NCBI GenBank assembly: GCA_030159075.1
Contig: BROG01000377.1
Coordinates: 637,511 to 701,510, forward strand
Reading direction: 5' to 3'
DNA: 64,000 bases
Origin: Atrina japonica
Taxonomy: Eukaryota; Mollusca; Bivalvia; Pterioida; Pinnidae
Part shown: positions 32,484-49,153 of the stretch, piece after piece
How the letters are laid out: each line of letters begins with the position of its first letter
Position numbering within the stretch: position 1 is the stretch's first letter
Program-made: the position numbers and the translations under genes
The notes under the pieces: generated by a model
Database searches by the model: none
Told to the model about the DNA's origin: nothing
The model's input: only the letters and a program-made list of their open reading frames with translations

Positions 32484-34660
32484 GTATGGCAGTGGTCTTG
32501 AATGCATCTATTAGGTTGTTTGTCATAACTGATGACATAGATCACTCAACTGAAAAAGGGTAAGCGTTCAAAGTGTCTGTGTGATACAGAAAAAAGATGC
32601 ATTTTATAAAAGTGCATTTTAAACATATAATCTTTTTCATTCAATATTACTTAGAATCATTATATTTTGGATTATTTCTAAAATTTGTCTAAATTCATAA
32701 AAAAAGATCTTTATCCGAAAAATACCTCATGAATTGAATATATTTTTGTCGTTCATATTTCTAAACGTATCAAGTTTTTTAATATATTTTAATCTTTCGA
32801 TGACAAAGAACCATATGTAGCAGATAAAAGTTACTAGCTCTTGACGATAGCCGGTTAACTTTCAGTAAAAAGCAAAGATGTTAAAGTTAATCCTTATGAT
32901 TTAATAATAAGCATTTACTACAACACGGACAGGATAGATAGTAGATCAAATATAGGAAAACACTGGCCTAGCAAGCCACGATGACGGCGCGAAGGGTCGA
33001 CTTGGGTGGGCTCACTTCAAAAATAAAACCTTTGATTTTTCGAATTCAAAATAATTATACTGAATAATAAATGCTCCAATTGATTAAAACAATTGCGTAG
33101 TAATACGAAAATGATATGTTATCATTATCTTTCCAATTGAACGAGCGAAAATCACTTGAAAAGGAAATGATGGTCGTTTGTAATGTTAGCATGATGCCAT
33201 CCGATGTGAAAGGAATTATTTTAAACATCCAGTGTGAATGATAAATAAATGGATAAATAATACATAATAAAAACAATTGACATCTACTACCCTCTTAACC
33301 TGTTGTTGTGTTGATATGTGTTGTTCAAAACGTGACCCAACCAGACTGATATGTCAACACAGGATGTTGATTTCTATTGACTATCAAAACATTGTCGGGG
33401 ATGGATCCGTATCGGAGGTTTGGCTCTTAAAATCGAGAGTTCAGTGATTTATTTACTTACATATCAACTTACTTTCCTGTGATGAAGTGATGAAATGTAG
33501 GCCTACAAGATTTTTGTTTTTTATTTTGTGAATGGACGAGCAAACTGCAGACAATGTCCAAATACGAACCCCGGTTCCTGTGCTTCGGTAGGCTAAGTAT
33601 CGGCCTTATCAATCATAAAAATAGCATGATTGCGAGTTTATGTTTGTCAGGACTCCTGAATTATACGATCTGTTATACTAGTATTGATATTAAAACATGA
33701 ACATAAAGCGTAATTGGTTTTATTTATGTTTTCGCTCGACAGACGTACTGTACGCATGTAAGTAGTGTCATTGAAGGTAGTCCCTTGAATCCCTCTGCTT
33801 GGTAGCGTCTAGGGGCTCGTGACGTAGCAATGCCAGTTATACGAGAGCAATGCAAGTTACACAGATATAATTCGTTTTGCTCCAGCCAATAAGAAAGCAG
33901 TACATATGTAATATTAATAATAATATATATATAGTTATTGCGGGGTGAGTCCATTAGCACGAACATGGTGAACAAATTCTGGAAATTTTCTTGAATTTGT
34001 ACACATGACCGACTTGCACACATCATATTTACCTATTATCATGATCGTCATGTTGTCCTCGTCAGTTTGTGTTTTTCACTAAGAATTTGTGAGTTTTTTT
34101 TAAGTGTGTGCAAATACAATTCAAATACAAGCCAGTCTTCACATGTCTATAAATGATAAACAAAAACATCTGCTAAACAGTCCGTGATGTCAAAAGCCGA
34201 GCACTCAAAACTTAGAATTATATACATTGTACAACATATCATGCACTTGATTTTAATTTTATAAATGAAATCAATGTAATTTATATCTCATTGGTGTTAT
34301 TGTTAGCAGATTCGTTTTACAAGTGGTGGAGTCAAAATATTGATTACTCCGTTGTACGAAGGGCGTTAATGTATCGTGAGCGACATATAACAACTGAATT
34401 ATTCGGGTTAGGTAAGACCACTAGATTCTGACATGACGTCACATCAATGGGTTCGGTGGTATAACGCAGGAGCAAATGCCCGTTGCTAACGTTAATAATA
34501 TGGTGTTCAGTGTAAGACTTACGACCTCTATCTGTTCTTACACTTAAGTGTGATAGCGGACCTACGAGAACGTTTGTGAATAGGTCTTAAGTGTAAACGT
34601 AAGAGTACACTTAAGTGTAAGTCCTAGACTTAAACTTAGATTTCTTTGTAAATAAGTCCC
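32484..34660. other. Intergenic AT-rich DNA, no gene recognised
   Basis: I see no conserved coding sequence. A fragment related to the repeat at 16383-16460 lies at about 34350-34445 (gtgagcgacatataacaact, gaattattcgggtt). At about 34530-34610 the palindrome ACACTTAAGTGT occurs twice, probably part of a decayed inverted-repeat element. The 100-residue frame on the - strand at 33724-34026 has no recognisable features. Confidence 0.5.
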
Positions 34661-34662
34661 CA

Positions 34663-35020
34663 GGTATTTTAGCAAACTGACGGCATTCCCATGGAAACTT
34701 ACTGTGCCCCTTTATTGGCTGACTTGTTCCTTCATTCAGAAGCTTCGGAATCATAAGAAGATAAACTAAATTTTTTATCTTTAATATGACATAAGATATA
34801 TGGACGACGTTTTGTCTATAATGGCAATTTTTTACGGATATGTCAATGTCATATATTCCAACGAACTAAAAATTAAAAACAACAGAATCAAAGACACATG
34901 CTTCCTAATTGGACATTTTACTTACTATAGGCTATACAACAATCGCGACAATGTCGGCTTTCCTATCGTAAATATTCCACAATTAAGTATTATGCATCTG
35001 AGTTATTCCCATTAATATTA
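34663..35020 (+). pseudogene. Penelope-like RT remnant, 5' and 3' truncated
   Basis: Degraded text resembling the RT at 46065: GGCATTCCCATGGAAAC, TGTGCCCCTTTATTGGCTGA, then a YMDDVLS-like box (ATATGGACGACGTTTTGTCT), VIYSNELKIK and VGFPIVNIPQLS. Frames are interrupted. It lies in inverted orientation to the fragment at 35706-36125. Confidence 0.75.
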
Positions 35021-35300
35021 AAACTGGGTCAAACATGACATTTCAACTTACATATAAATCGATAGAAATCAATTATGTCCCTAAAATTTTAAAATATCCA
35101 GATGTATAATCCTAACAAGGTAATGATAAAGAGAACAATGGCGTTCTTGTGGAATATTTTAAATACGATTAATTATATAACTAGATAGATTGAATAATTA
35201 GGTGCAACAAAATAACCGTAGAGTGACACTACTTTTGTATTTGATTAGTACATAAATATTTAAATATATAATACAGGATCATATCTACAATGCGGAATCC

Positions 35301-35302
<2 letters not shown>

Positions 35303-35399
<97 letters not shown>

Positions 35400-35424
35400 C
35401 TGTGTGTGTGTGTGTGTGTGTGTA
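35303..35424. repeat. (TA)n/(TG)n microsatellite
   Basis: About 48 TA units with one interruption near 35371 are followed by about 11 TG units. It separates the two inverted RT fragments. Confidence 0.95.
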
Positions 35425-35705
35425 TTTAATTTTAATTTTATATTTTATTTATTACATGAGTTGCATGTTATTTTCACTTAGATCCAGTTCGATTCACATT
35501 TCGTTGGCAGTTTGAGCTTAGTTTAGTAGTTGTTTAGTTATCCTTTTGTTTGATTTCCATTTTGATTTATTTATTACGTTATCTCACCGTAATATGTAGC
35601 ATTTCTTTCAATCTCCGGTTTTGTCTTTGAGTGGATGTCTGCGTGAGAGTGTGTATGTGTACTTTTTTCAAGTTATTTTAATTATTTTGCCCTGATGAAG
35701 GGTCA

Positions 35706-36125
35706 GGTCGTCTCAAAAATTTGACATTTATTTTGTCCATGAGTAATCGCAAACAAGACTATTATACCGACCGTAAAATTTGCGGAACGTTGACATTAAA
35801 CGCGGTTTTCGATATCCCAGTGTCAATAATTTGTCAGTGAGTAGTTTACCTCTGTATATGAAATCTTCATATGTTGCACACGCCCTGGCATATCGGATCA
35901 TTTGTGAAGTATAAACTCCATATGCGGGTGACTGAGGGATATTACTACTTAAATGTGGAAAATTTACGATGGGAAAGCCGAAATCGTCGCGTTTGTCGTT
36001 TAGCTTAGTTGCTACTTTCCCGTCTGTGTTTATATTAAGTAAAATGTCTAAGTATGAAGCGTGTGTGCTTGATTCTGTTGTATCTTTAATTTCTAGTTCG
36101 CTGGGATATCTTGCCAAATCGACTG
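35706..36125 (-). pseudogene. Penelope-like RT C-terminal remnant
   Basis: The - strand frame reads YPSELEIKDTTESSTHASYL, then DILLNINTDG, LNDKRDDFGFPIVNFPHLSS, NIPQSPAYGVYTSQMIRYAR and RKPRLMSTFRKFYGRYN. This is the same segment as in the + strand copy at 46200-46620, but with fewer changes. The catalytic box is not in the fragment. The 3' flank (cccttcatcagggc on the - strand) differs from the tail shared by the other copies. Confidence 0.8.
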
Positions 36126-36289
36126 CGTAACATTATTGCAAAATAATCATCATTTTAAAAAATGATACAGTTACTTCCCATTTTATAAAAAAAACATTTT
36201 GTCATGCTTCGTTTGATACTGATCAAGTATTTAAATATTGTTGTGTCTATCTTTTCATGTTATGCTCTACTGCGTATGACAATTGATTC

Positions 36290-36293
<4 letters not shown>

Positions 36294-36346
<53 letters not shown>

Positions 36347-36409
36347 TCTCTGTGTGTATGTGTGTGTGTGTGGGTGGGTGGGTGTGTGTGTGTGTGTGTG
36401 TGTGTGTGA
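36294..36409. repeat. (TG)n microsatellite
   Basis: A long TG tract with a few C and G interruptions (TGTTTGTCTCTGTG, GGGTGGGTGGG). It lies about 250-400 bp upstream of the presumed first exon of the GAREM-like gene. Confidence 0.95.
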
Positions 36410-36689
36410 AATTAAACGTCAATGTTACTGTTCAGGCTTTTATTAATACCAAACCTGATAGCACGGCTATAAACACTTAAATATATCACCTTGAATCCAT
36501 TTAAGTAAAGGTGGCCGAGTTTAAACAGAAGTTATAATGTCTCTTTTCTATATCACTACAGACTGTGTATCCTTATATTAATACATAATATTTACTTTGG
36601 TGTATAACTATAAACCTTTTTTTTTTCTCGGGTATAACTGAAAAACGAAATCATATTACATCGCACAATCACCAGTGTACATATACCCT

Positions 36690-36784
36690 GTCGTTGTACC
36701 TCCATATTTACTTCCGGGTAAGTTGTTTGGCAAAGTACAACATCATTTCACATGTTCTGGAGTCCATTTGAGTGTTTTGACTGG
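36690..36784 (+). promoter_or_regulatory. Probable non-coding first exon and promoter of the GAREM-like gene
   Basis: A strong donor GACTGG|GTAAGTAT ends at 36784. An acceptor-like TACTTTAAG at 37099 lies 11 bases before the ATG of the first coding exon. This suggests a spliced 5' UTR. The start of transcription is not determined, and no TATA box was recognised. The left edge given is arbitrary. Confidence 0.35.
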
Positions 36785-37109
36785 GTAAGTATACCATTTC
36801 AAAAGACTTTTCTATGATACGAATTGTAATATTTTTTCGATTATGGTACATGTTCAGGTCACTCAGGTCATTCAGACTACCTATATTTATTTACGTTCGA
36901 AAGTTTTTGAAAATTTTCACCCTCCCCCCCTTCCCCTGAAACTGCTCGTTCCTTTCACTTTTTGACTTGACAGCACAGCCGGGATAATGACGCTACATCA
37001 GTAAGAAGGGAAGCCGCTGTTAGGGGTTAAGAAAGTGGTGCTCATTATATATACTTCTAGATACACAAAATGTTTGCATATATGTTTATTTACTTTAAGA
37101 TCCGATGAA

Positions 37110-42980
<5,871 letters not shown>

Positions 42981-43038
42981 ATATGGTGGACGCAGTCAAA
43001 CGGTCAGACGGTTTGGCTTGCTTGATTTAAAATGATAT

Positions 43039-43105
43039 AATAAAACTATGATTGTGATCAAATACGTAAATGTTGTGATATATGCTATTTTCACTTTGTA
43101 ATAAA
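43039..43105 (+). terminator. GAREM-like polyadenylation signals
   Basis: AATAAA at 43039-43044 and 43100-43105, about 59 and 120 bases after the stop codon. Confidence 0.55.
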
Positions 43106-43158
43106 CACTGCCGTAAATGGCAAAATATATTCCGATGTGTCCATGCAACAACTTGATC

Positions 43159-43444
43159 TTAAGGGGGCATTATCCGTCTTTATTCGAATTTGTTTCTACC
43201 TTTTTTACTACTTAAATTGATGTACAATAACAACAAAGAGATAAACACTGGCAAAAATTCTTAAACTCTTATATATGTTGCTTGAGAAACCCAGGTTTGG
43301 CACTTTTTCAATCGCAATTGATTAACTCTAACGGTATATAATATGTCAGATTTCTTATTCCTATATATATATATATCTCTTTCTATTAGTGTACATCAAG
43401 TACAAGAAGTAAAAGTAGAAAAAATGGGTAATGCCCCTGTAAGT
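43159..43444 (+). mobile_element. TTAA-type palindromic MITE (family 1)
   Basis: The left end TTAAGGGGGCATTATCC and right end GGGTAATGCCCCTGTAAG are inverted repeats. The inside has the family text ttgatgtacaataacaa ... caatcgcaattgattaactc ... gtgtacatcaag. It starts 54 bases after the gene's second polyadenylation signal. Confidence 0.78.
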
Positions 43445-43700
43445 GAAGATGTGGAAATAATATTTTCTTAATCTCTTGAATGTCTTTTCCTAAATGAATT
43501 CTTTTGGATCGCTAAGAAAAATAAATCTATGTTGATCAATTTTAAACAAATATTATACAGCAGACTCATTTTCAAGTGTTTTATGTTAAGGAGAATCATA
43601 AATGCAGTGTTCTCGCCGTATTTTTTCTAAAAATAATTATTTAACGGCTTCTATTTCTATTATACTTGAATATCTCTCTCATACGTCCAAAAGGTCATGA

Positions 43701-43860
43701 GCAAGGCTGGCTCAGTCGGTAGCGCGCTCGACTCTTGATTGTGAAGTCGTTAGTTCGAGTCCACCGGGGGCTGTGAATCAGTTGAAAAAAAAAATATATC
43801 AATATATCAATCCTGGACATTCTATTGATTTATACTTTGGTATCTGAGATTTTTTATATA
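43701..43860 (+). mobile_element. SINE B head fused to a Penelope-like 3' tail
   Basis: GCAAGGCTGGCTCAGTCGG, then TAGCGCGCTCGACTCTTGAT and AGTTCGAGTCC form the tRNA-like head. After a poly-A-like stretch the text CCTGGACATTCTATTGATTT, then ATACTTTGGTATC, matches the tails at 27711 and 46890. A shared 3' tail would let the SINE use the RT of the other element, but chance adjacency is possible. Confidence 0.55.
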
Positions 43861-44359
43861 TTGAGGTCCAATTTAAAATAGATGTTTAATTTCTAAAGAG
43901 TAAGTGGTATCATACAAGGCCAAAATGATAAATCTAAATGCATAGCTAAAATCCGTATAAGAGTAACCACTGTAAAAAGATGACTATCTTAGCTTTAGAA
44001 AAATTTAAAATTGAAATGATTATCATACTTTATTTTCGTGTTTGCAGTAAACCCATATGTCTTTCTTTTAAAACTTGTGTCACGTTTTGCCTTTTCAACA
44101 ATTTCATGACGTAATCAATACACGCTGTCTTTGTCCTCATTTTTTGTGAAGTGGTATCTAGATGGCATATCACTGGATGGTTTCGTATGTATACACATAT
44201 GAATTCAACTTTTTCGAAGCAACGGTTATCTGTTTAATGCATGTTTGTAAATTACATTATAAGATGTAATATGTCAAATGCATATATCAAATACCACCCG
44301 GAATCTGTCAAAAAGAGATTCCAGAGATAAGGGTGTACGAGTAAAACATGACTCCATAT

Positions 44360-44432
44360 TTAATCCTTCCCCCCCTTAAGTATCTAGATGGTATGGTCTT
44401 TTCTATTGTTTAGGCAAGTCTGAAAGGGTTAA
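44360..44432. mobile_element. Short TTAA-flanked MITE (family 2), 73 bp, decayed
   Basis: It has TTAA at 44360-44363 and 44429-44432. The end CTGAAAGGGTTAA and core TTCTATTGTTTAGGCAAGTC match the copies at 10999 and 23134. The left end is altered (TTAATCCTTCCCCCC). Confidence 0.7.
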
Positions 44433-44861
44433 TTGTAGCAGAGATATTTTGAGCCAGTCTGTCAACCGTGTTATTATTAATTCAGGCTCGTTATGTGCAC
44501 AATCACGTGCCAATTTATCTTCAGTTGATAGAAATGTAGTCTTCTAGATAAATATATAGTTAAGAAAAATAATATATCAATTGTTATTAATATATATATA
44601 TATATATTACACAATGGCACATATATTGTAAATACGGAAGATAATAAAATTGTTATTACTATATTTATTATTGACTTTCAATACAATTATTATTGACATG
44701 CTTTCAAAATATATATAAACATACACACACAGATATATATTTGTGTGATTTTACAAGTTGTGGAAGGATTAGTAATGTTTTCGCCTGTAAATTAAAAAAG
44801 AAATACTAACGGCTAACATTTAACTTGAAGGGGCACAAGCTGGTTTATTATTATCATTTGA

Positions 44862-45130
44862 AAACCGCGTTTAATGTCAACGTTCCGCAAATTTTATGGT
44901 CGGTATAATAGTCTTGTTTGCGACTACTCTGTTTCACTAAGTGAAATGTTGAGTTGCCTTTTCGTTGGCGGTTGTTGAGACGTCTGTACCAATTGTGACG
45001 AGGATACACTCCTCACGTGTTTCATTGGACTTGACTGTGGACTCACGGCGGGTGTGACCGGTCGACAGGGGATGCTTACTCCTCCATGGCACCTGATCCC
45101 ACCTCTTGGTTTCCAGAGGTCCGTGTTTGT
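44862..45130 (+). mobile_element. Solo 3' end of a Penelope-like element
   Basis: It begins in the last RT codons (AACGTTCCGCAAATTTTATG, then GTCGGTATAATAGTC) and continues with TCTGTTTCACTAAGTGAAAT, then TTGGCGGTTGTTGAGACGTC, CACGGCGGGTGTGACCGG and CTCCTCCATGGCACCTGAT. The same text follows the RT frame at 46600-46866. It is 5'-truncated, as expected of target-primed insertion. Confidence 0.8.
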
Positions 45131-45164
45131 CCATTTTGAGATTTTTATATTATTTTTATTTCCT

Positions 45165-45428
45165 GTCCTGTTTACTTCTTCGATTGATATACAATAACAA
45201 AAAGATATATATTCATGCAGGCGTAACGATTTTTAAATTTCTTATATATTTTGTGAAAATTGCTTGAGAAGCCTAGTTTAGCAACTATTAATTTACTTGC
45301 AATTGATTGATTCAACCTTACTATTTGTATCTGCATACCACACTAGACCTCACCTTATTTTCACAAAATATATAGGAATAAACGGTTTTTTTTATGCCTG
45401 TGTGTAGTTTTTATTTGTTATTGAACTT
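45165..45428 (+). mobile_element. TTAA-type palindromic MITE (family 1), truncated at both ends
   Basis: It contains ttgatatacaataacaaaaa, tatattttgtgaaaattgct, gcaattgattgattcaacct, ttcacaaaatatataggaat and tttatttgttattg. Both termini are missing. It lies between two Penelope-like pieces. Confidence 0.7.
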
Positions 45429-45469
45429 GGGTTTAATACGAATTCTGGTAATGTTACATACGCACGTAG

Positions 45470-46930
45470 ATCACTTTCAAAGAACGAGATCCTTCAAAAT
45501 CAAGTGTCCGTATTACGCTCTTTTGATGTACCTGCCACCGATACTGATTTTGAGTTACCGTATTTATATTGGATACCTAAACTTCATAGAAGTCCATATA
45601 AGCAGAGGTACATAGCAGGATCCAGCAAATGTTCTACCAAACCTTTATCTTTACTCCTTACTACGATATTGACAGCCATTAAGGAGAAACTTCAGCAATA
45701 CTGTACAGTTGCTTATTCCAGAAGCCGGTGTAAATCAGATGTTGATTCTTAAATATTCTAAACAACTTTTAGAAAATTTGAAGGTACACAATTTTTCTCA
45801 AACAGAATTTAAACATACTTCTCTACTCTTTACACAACAATTCCACATAACAAAATTAAAAAATTAAAAGAAAGACTTTTTAGCATCATAGACAACTGTT
45901 TTTTCACTAAAGGTGGTACCCGAAAATTTAAATATCTAGTGATTGCTTATCATGAAACTTATTTTTTCCAACACCACTCTGATTCTACACATAAATACAC
46001 TGAATATCATATAAAAAACATTCTGGAATTTCTGATAGACAATATAATTGTAATACTCTGAGACGTGGTCTTTCAACAAACTGTCGGCATTCCTATGGGA
46101 ACCAATTGTGCCCCTTTATTGGCCGTCCTGTTCCTTTATTCATACGAAACAGACTTCATTCAAAGACTGCTGAATCAAAAGAAGAAAAAGTTAGCGATGT
46201 CCTTTAATTTGACATTTAGATGTATCGACGACGTTTTGTCAATTAATAATGACAATTTTCATACATATGTCAATGCGATATATCCCAGCGAACTAGAAAT
46301 TAAAGACACAAGAGAATCAAGCACATACGCTTCATACTTAGACATTTTACTTACTATAGACATAGACGGGAAATTGGGAACTAAGCTATACGATAAACGC
46401 GGCGATTTCGGCTTTCCCATCGTAAATTTTCCTCATTTAAGTAGTAATATCCCACAGTCACCCGCATATTGGGTTTATATTTCACAAATGATCCTATATG
46501 CCAGGGCGTGTTCAACATATGAACATTTCATCTACAGATGTAAACTACTCACTGACAAATTGACACAGGTATATCGAAAACTGCGTTTCATGTTAACGTT
46601 CTGCAAATTTTATAATATAATAATATAATAGTCTTGTTTGCGATTACTCTGTTTCACTAAGTGAAATGCTGAGTTGCCTTTTCGTTGGCGGTTGTTGAGA
46701 CGTCTGTACCAATTATGACGAGGATTCGTTCCTCACGTATTTCAACTGGACTTGACTTTGGACTGGACTAACGGCGGGTGTGACCGGTCCACAGGGGATG
46801 CTTACTCCTCCATGGCACCCGATCCCACCTCTTGATTTCCAGGGGTCCGTGTTTGTTCATTTTTACTTTGTATCTTTGTCCTGGACATCCTAAAGATTTA
46901 TACTTTGATACCCGAGATTTTTCATAGCAT
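45470..46930 (+). pseudogene. Penelope-like reverse transcriptase, degraded, with 3' tail
   Basis: An N-terminal RT part reads SVLRSFDVPATDTDFELPYL, then YWIPKLHRSPYKQRYIAGSS and KCSTKPLSLLLTTIL (about 45504-45750). After frame breaks (45750-46060, where a TLYTTIPH-like segment is readable) the 46065-46628 frame gives QQTVGIPMGTNCAPLLAVLF, the catalytic RCIDDVLS, YPSELEIKD, KRGDFGFPIVNFPHLSSN and ARACSTYEHFIYR. The usual Tyr before IDD is Cys. No endonuclease domain was recognised. The class is inferred from the PKLH and LYTTIP motifs. The element is inactive. The 3' tail (46620-46930) is shared with 27585, 43800 and 44862. Confidence 0.78.
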
Positions 46931-47003
46931 TATACATCTAGTACAAGATGTAAAAGAACGAAAGATTAAATCATTGTTTGGTAAACAGCTAATGCCAATT
47001 TAA
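46930..47003 (+). mobile_element. TTAA-type palindromic MITE (family 1), right end only
   Basis: tacatctagtacaagatgta, then tttggtaaacagctaatgcc and aatttaa match the right end of the family. TTAA lies at 47000-47003. Confidence 0.6.
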
Positions 47004-47547
47004 ATTGTTGAGTGTGACGACATGCGTCTTTCACCAATTTTCTCGCATCTGAGATAGACGGTTCTCGTTTATCATCAGTACTGCTAAATTCTATCCGGAA
47101 CTGCTGATCAAGAACACTTTGTATCCCTACACACGTCGTCTGCATTATTTGTATTCATGGGGAATCAGAAAGATTTTCGTGTTGATATTTTACATTGTTA
47201 AAATTCGTTATCAGTTACACACAAATCTCACCAAATTTGTTTTAAAACAAATTAAGAGATACGTATAAAATGCGGGTTTATATTTATTTGCGGAAGGTGG
47301 ATGAAAAAAGGGTGAGTGACGCGGATGCTAAACTGATTTATTCAAGTATGGAAACAAACAGGATTTCAAGCTTTCCAGATGCGAGAAAAATAATCAAGCA
47401 CCGCATTTGAGTTCCAAATAGAAAAATATGAGTCTCGGGTGTGATGAATCAATATCCCAGCCTCTCGGCTAACACCTCGGATGGGACTTATTATATCCAT
47501 CCCACCCTCGACTGATATTTTTCTATTTGGAATCCGGCATTTGGTTT

Positions 47548-47772
47548 GGTTGTTTGGTTTAATGTTGTTTTACGCTAGACTCAATAATTTTTCAGTTATA
47601 TGGTGATAGCTAATTGTTAATGGTGGGGATAGAACTCCGTTACAATGTACCCGTGAAGAGACCATCGGCCTTCTGCAAGTAAACTGGCAAACTTTCTCAC
47701 AAAATAAACTTAGGTTCTAGCGGGATTCAAACCAGCGCCGACCAGAGGCCCGTCATTCCGACGGTTATGTAG
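47548..47772 (-). mobile_element. tRNA-derived SINE, family A
   Basis: It reads TTTTACGCTAGACTCAATAA at the left, then CCATCGGCCTTCTGCAAGTA and AACTGGCAAACTTTCTCAC, as in the inverted copy at 6315. The head side has GGGATTCAAACCAGCGCCGA. No clear TSD was found. Confidence 0.75.
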
Positions 47773-47777
47773 ACAAA

Positions 47778-48312
47778 ATGCATATACCAGATCTTAAAAA
47801 CAACGTAATGAGTGACATTTTAACTCCAGTCCAATTAATAGATTTGTTGATGAACATGACATTTTTGGTATTTTTTTCATATAATAGACTTTTTTACGAT
47901 AACTCCAGTCTTGTGACTGTTTGGCAACATGATACATATTCCCGGAAAGATGTCATGAAACTATCAATTACTGTAACGACGTTACTTTTCGCGGGTATCT
48001 ATTATACAAAAACAAAAGGGCCAAAGCCTTGGCTGTATATTGAGGTATTGGAAATCCAAATGTTGCTCGTCAAAGGTTCGTAATAACTGGATCACAGAAT
48101 CCACTAACGAAGATCTAATATAAATATTTTGTAGTTGTTATACATCCTTATTTTTCGACAATAAGCACGTGTACCTTACTCAGGAACATATATTATTCAT
48201 TTCAATGTCAACAACTTTCTTTGTCTTATGACCGCGATCAATTTCAGTTGTGGAAGAACTTGGTTACAATTTAACAAGGAAAAAATTCAAAGATATTGAC
48301 CAAAATTACAAG
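47778..48312 (+). CDS. Hypothetical two-exon reading frame, weak
   Basis: An ATG frame (MHIPDLKNNVMSDILTPVQL ...) runs 47778-48083 with two hydrophobic stretches (MTFLVFFSYNRLFY; KLSITVTTLLFAGIYY). A possible donor AAAG|GTTCGT at about 48075 could join CAATTTCAG|TTGTGGAAG at 48249, whose frame VVEELGYNLTRKKFKDIDQN ends at AAG|GTAGAC (48312). The join keeps frame (LLVKVVEELGY). No family is recognised, no further exon is seen, and an old SINE lies directly upstream. It could be a gene fragment or chance. Confidence 0.25.
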
Positions 48313-48319
48313 GTAGACC

Positions 48320-49153
48320 GTTTCATTATTTACATATACAAACAAGCATAAAAATTCTTAAATCCTTATACATTACAAAATTGCTCGAGAAACTCAAGTT
48401 TGACACTTTTTCAATACGTCTTATTACCACTGTATCAGAGTTACCCCCCCCCCCCTTTGGTCACTCTTTTGACACGAAAATACAAAAATACCTCAAATTT
48501 CACCATATCTCACGAGATTACAGGGACAACGTGTAAATAAAAACGAAGTAGCTTTATAGATTAAAATGGACGTCAAATATGCCTGTGAAACACTGCATCA
48601 CAATAGACTGCATCTCGGATGGCAGAAAAAAACATATTCTATTTTACCAGTTGCCAAAGGTTGGCAATAGTAAAAAAAAGTGGCTCGACTTAATAAGACG
48701 AGAAGGACCTAAAATAAATATTGTGTCATACACTCGTCATAGGAAAATTTAATGCGTCGGCAATCTCACATAGGTCAACAAGTTCATCATTTTTCTTGTT
48801 GGAATGTTTAATTTCTTGGGACTTCAAAACAAATCGCAGTAATTTGTATCTGCCATCATGCTGAAGTTCATTTGTTGACACGATGTCCCTGAAACACTAC
48901 TAAACGCGCCTTTAATATGAAGAGTTCCATTAATTGAAATAAGACGTATTTCAAATGATTAACTCAATCTTACTATTTGTAAATGAAACCCACATTGGAT
49001 CTGAACTTATTTTTACAAAATATACAGGAATTTAAGATTTTTTATGTCTGTGTATAGCTCATTTGTTATTGTACATCAAATACAAGCAGTAAAAGTAAAA
49101 AAAAAAAAGAACAATTGAAATGTTTTTGGTGAACACAGCTAATGCCCTTTTAA
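48320..49153 (+). mobile_element. TTAA-type palindromic MITE (family 1), split by an insertion
   Basis: The left part (tacaaacaagcataaaaatt, gctcgagaaactcaagtttg, acactttttcaa) and right part (tttcaaatgattaactcaat, tatacaggaatttaagattt, ttgttattgtacatcaaata) together make one copy. Between them is the 530-bp element at 48417-48946. The right end is CAGCTAATGCCCTTTTAA with TTAA at 49150-49153. Confidence 0.78.
48417..48946. mobile_element. 530-bp TA-flanked element nested in the MITE
   Basis: It starts CGTCTTATTAC and ends GAAATAAGACG (inverse CGTCTTATTTC). TA lies at 48415-48416 and 48947-48948. The family-1 host sequence resumes directly on each side. The TIR is short and the family unknown. 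No coding sequence is seen. Confidence 0.75.

Noticed and set aside
33724..34026. 100-residue - strand frame
   Set aside because: No domain, no similarity recognised, and it lies in intergenic DNA rich in repeat remnants.
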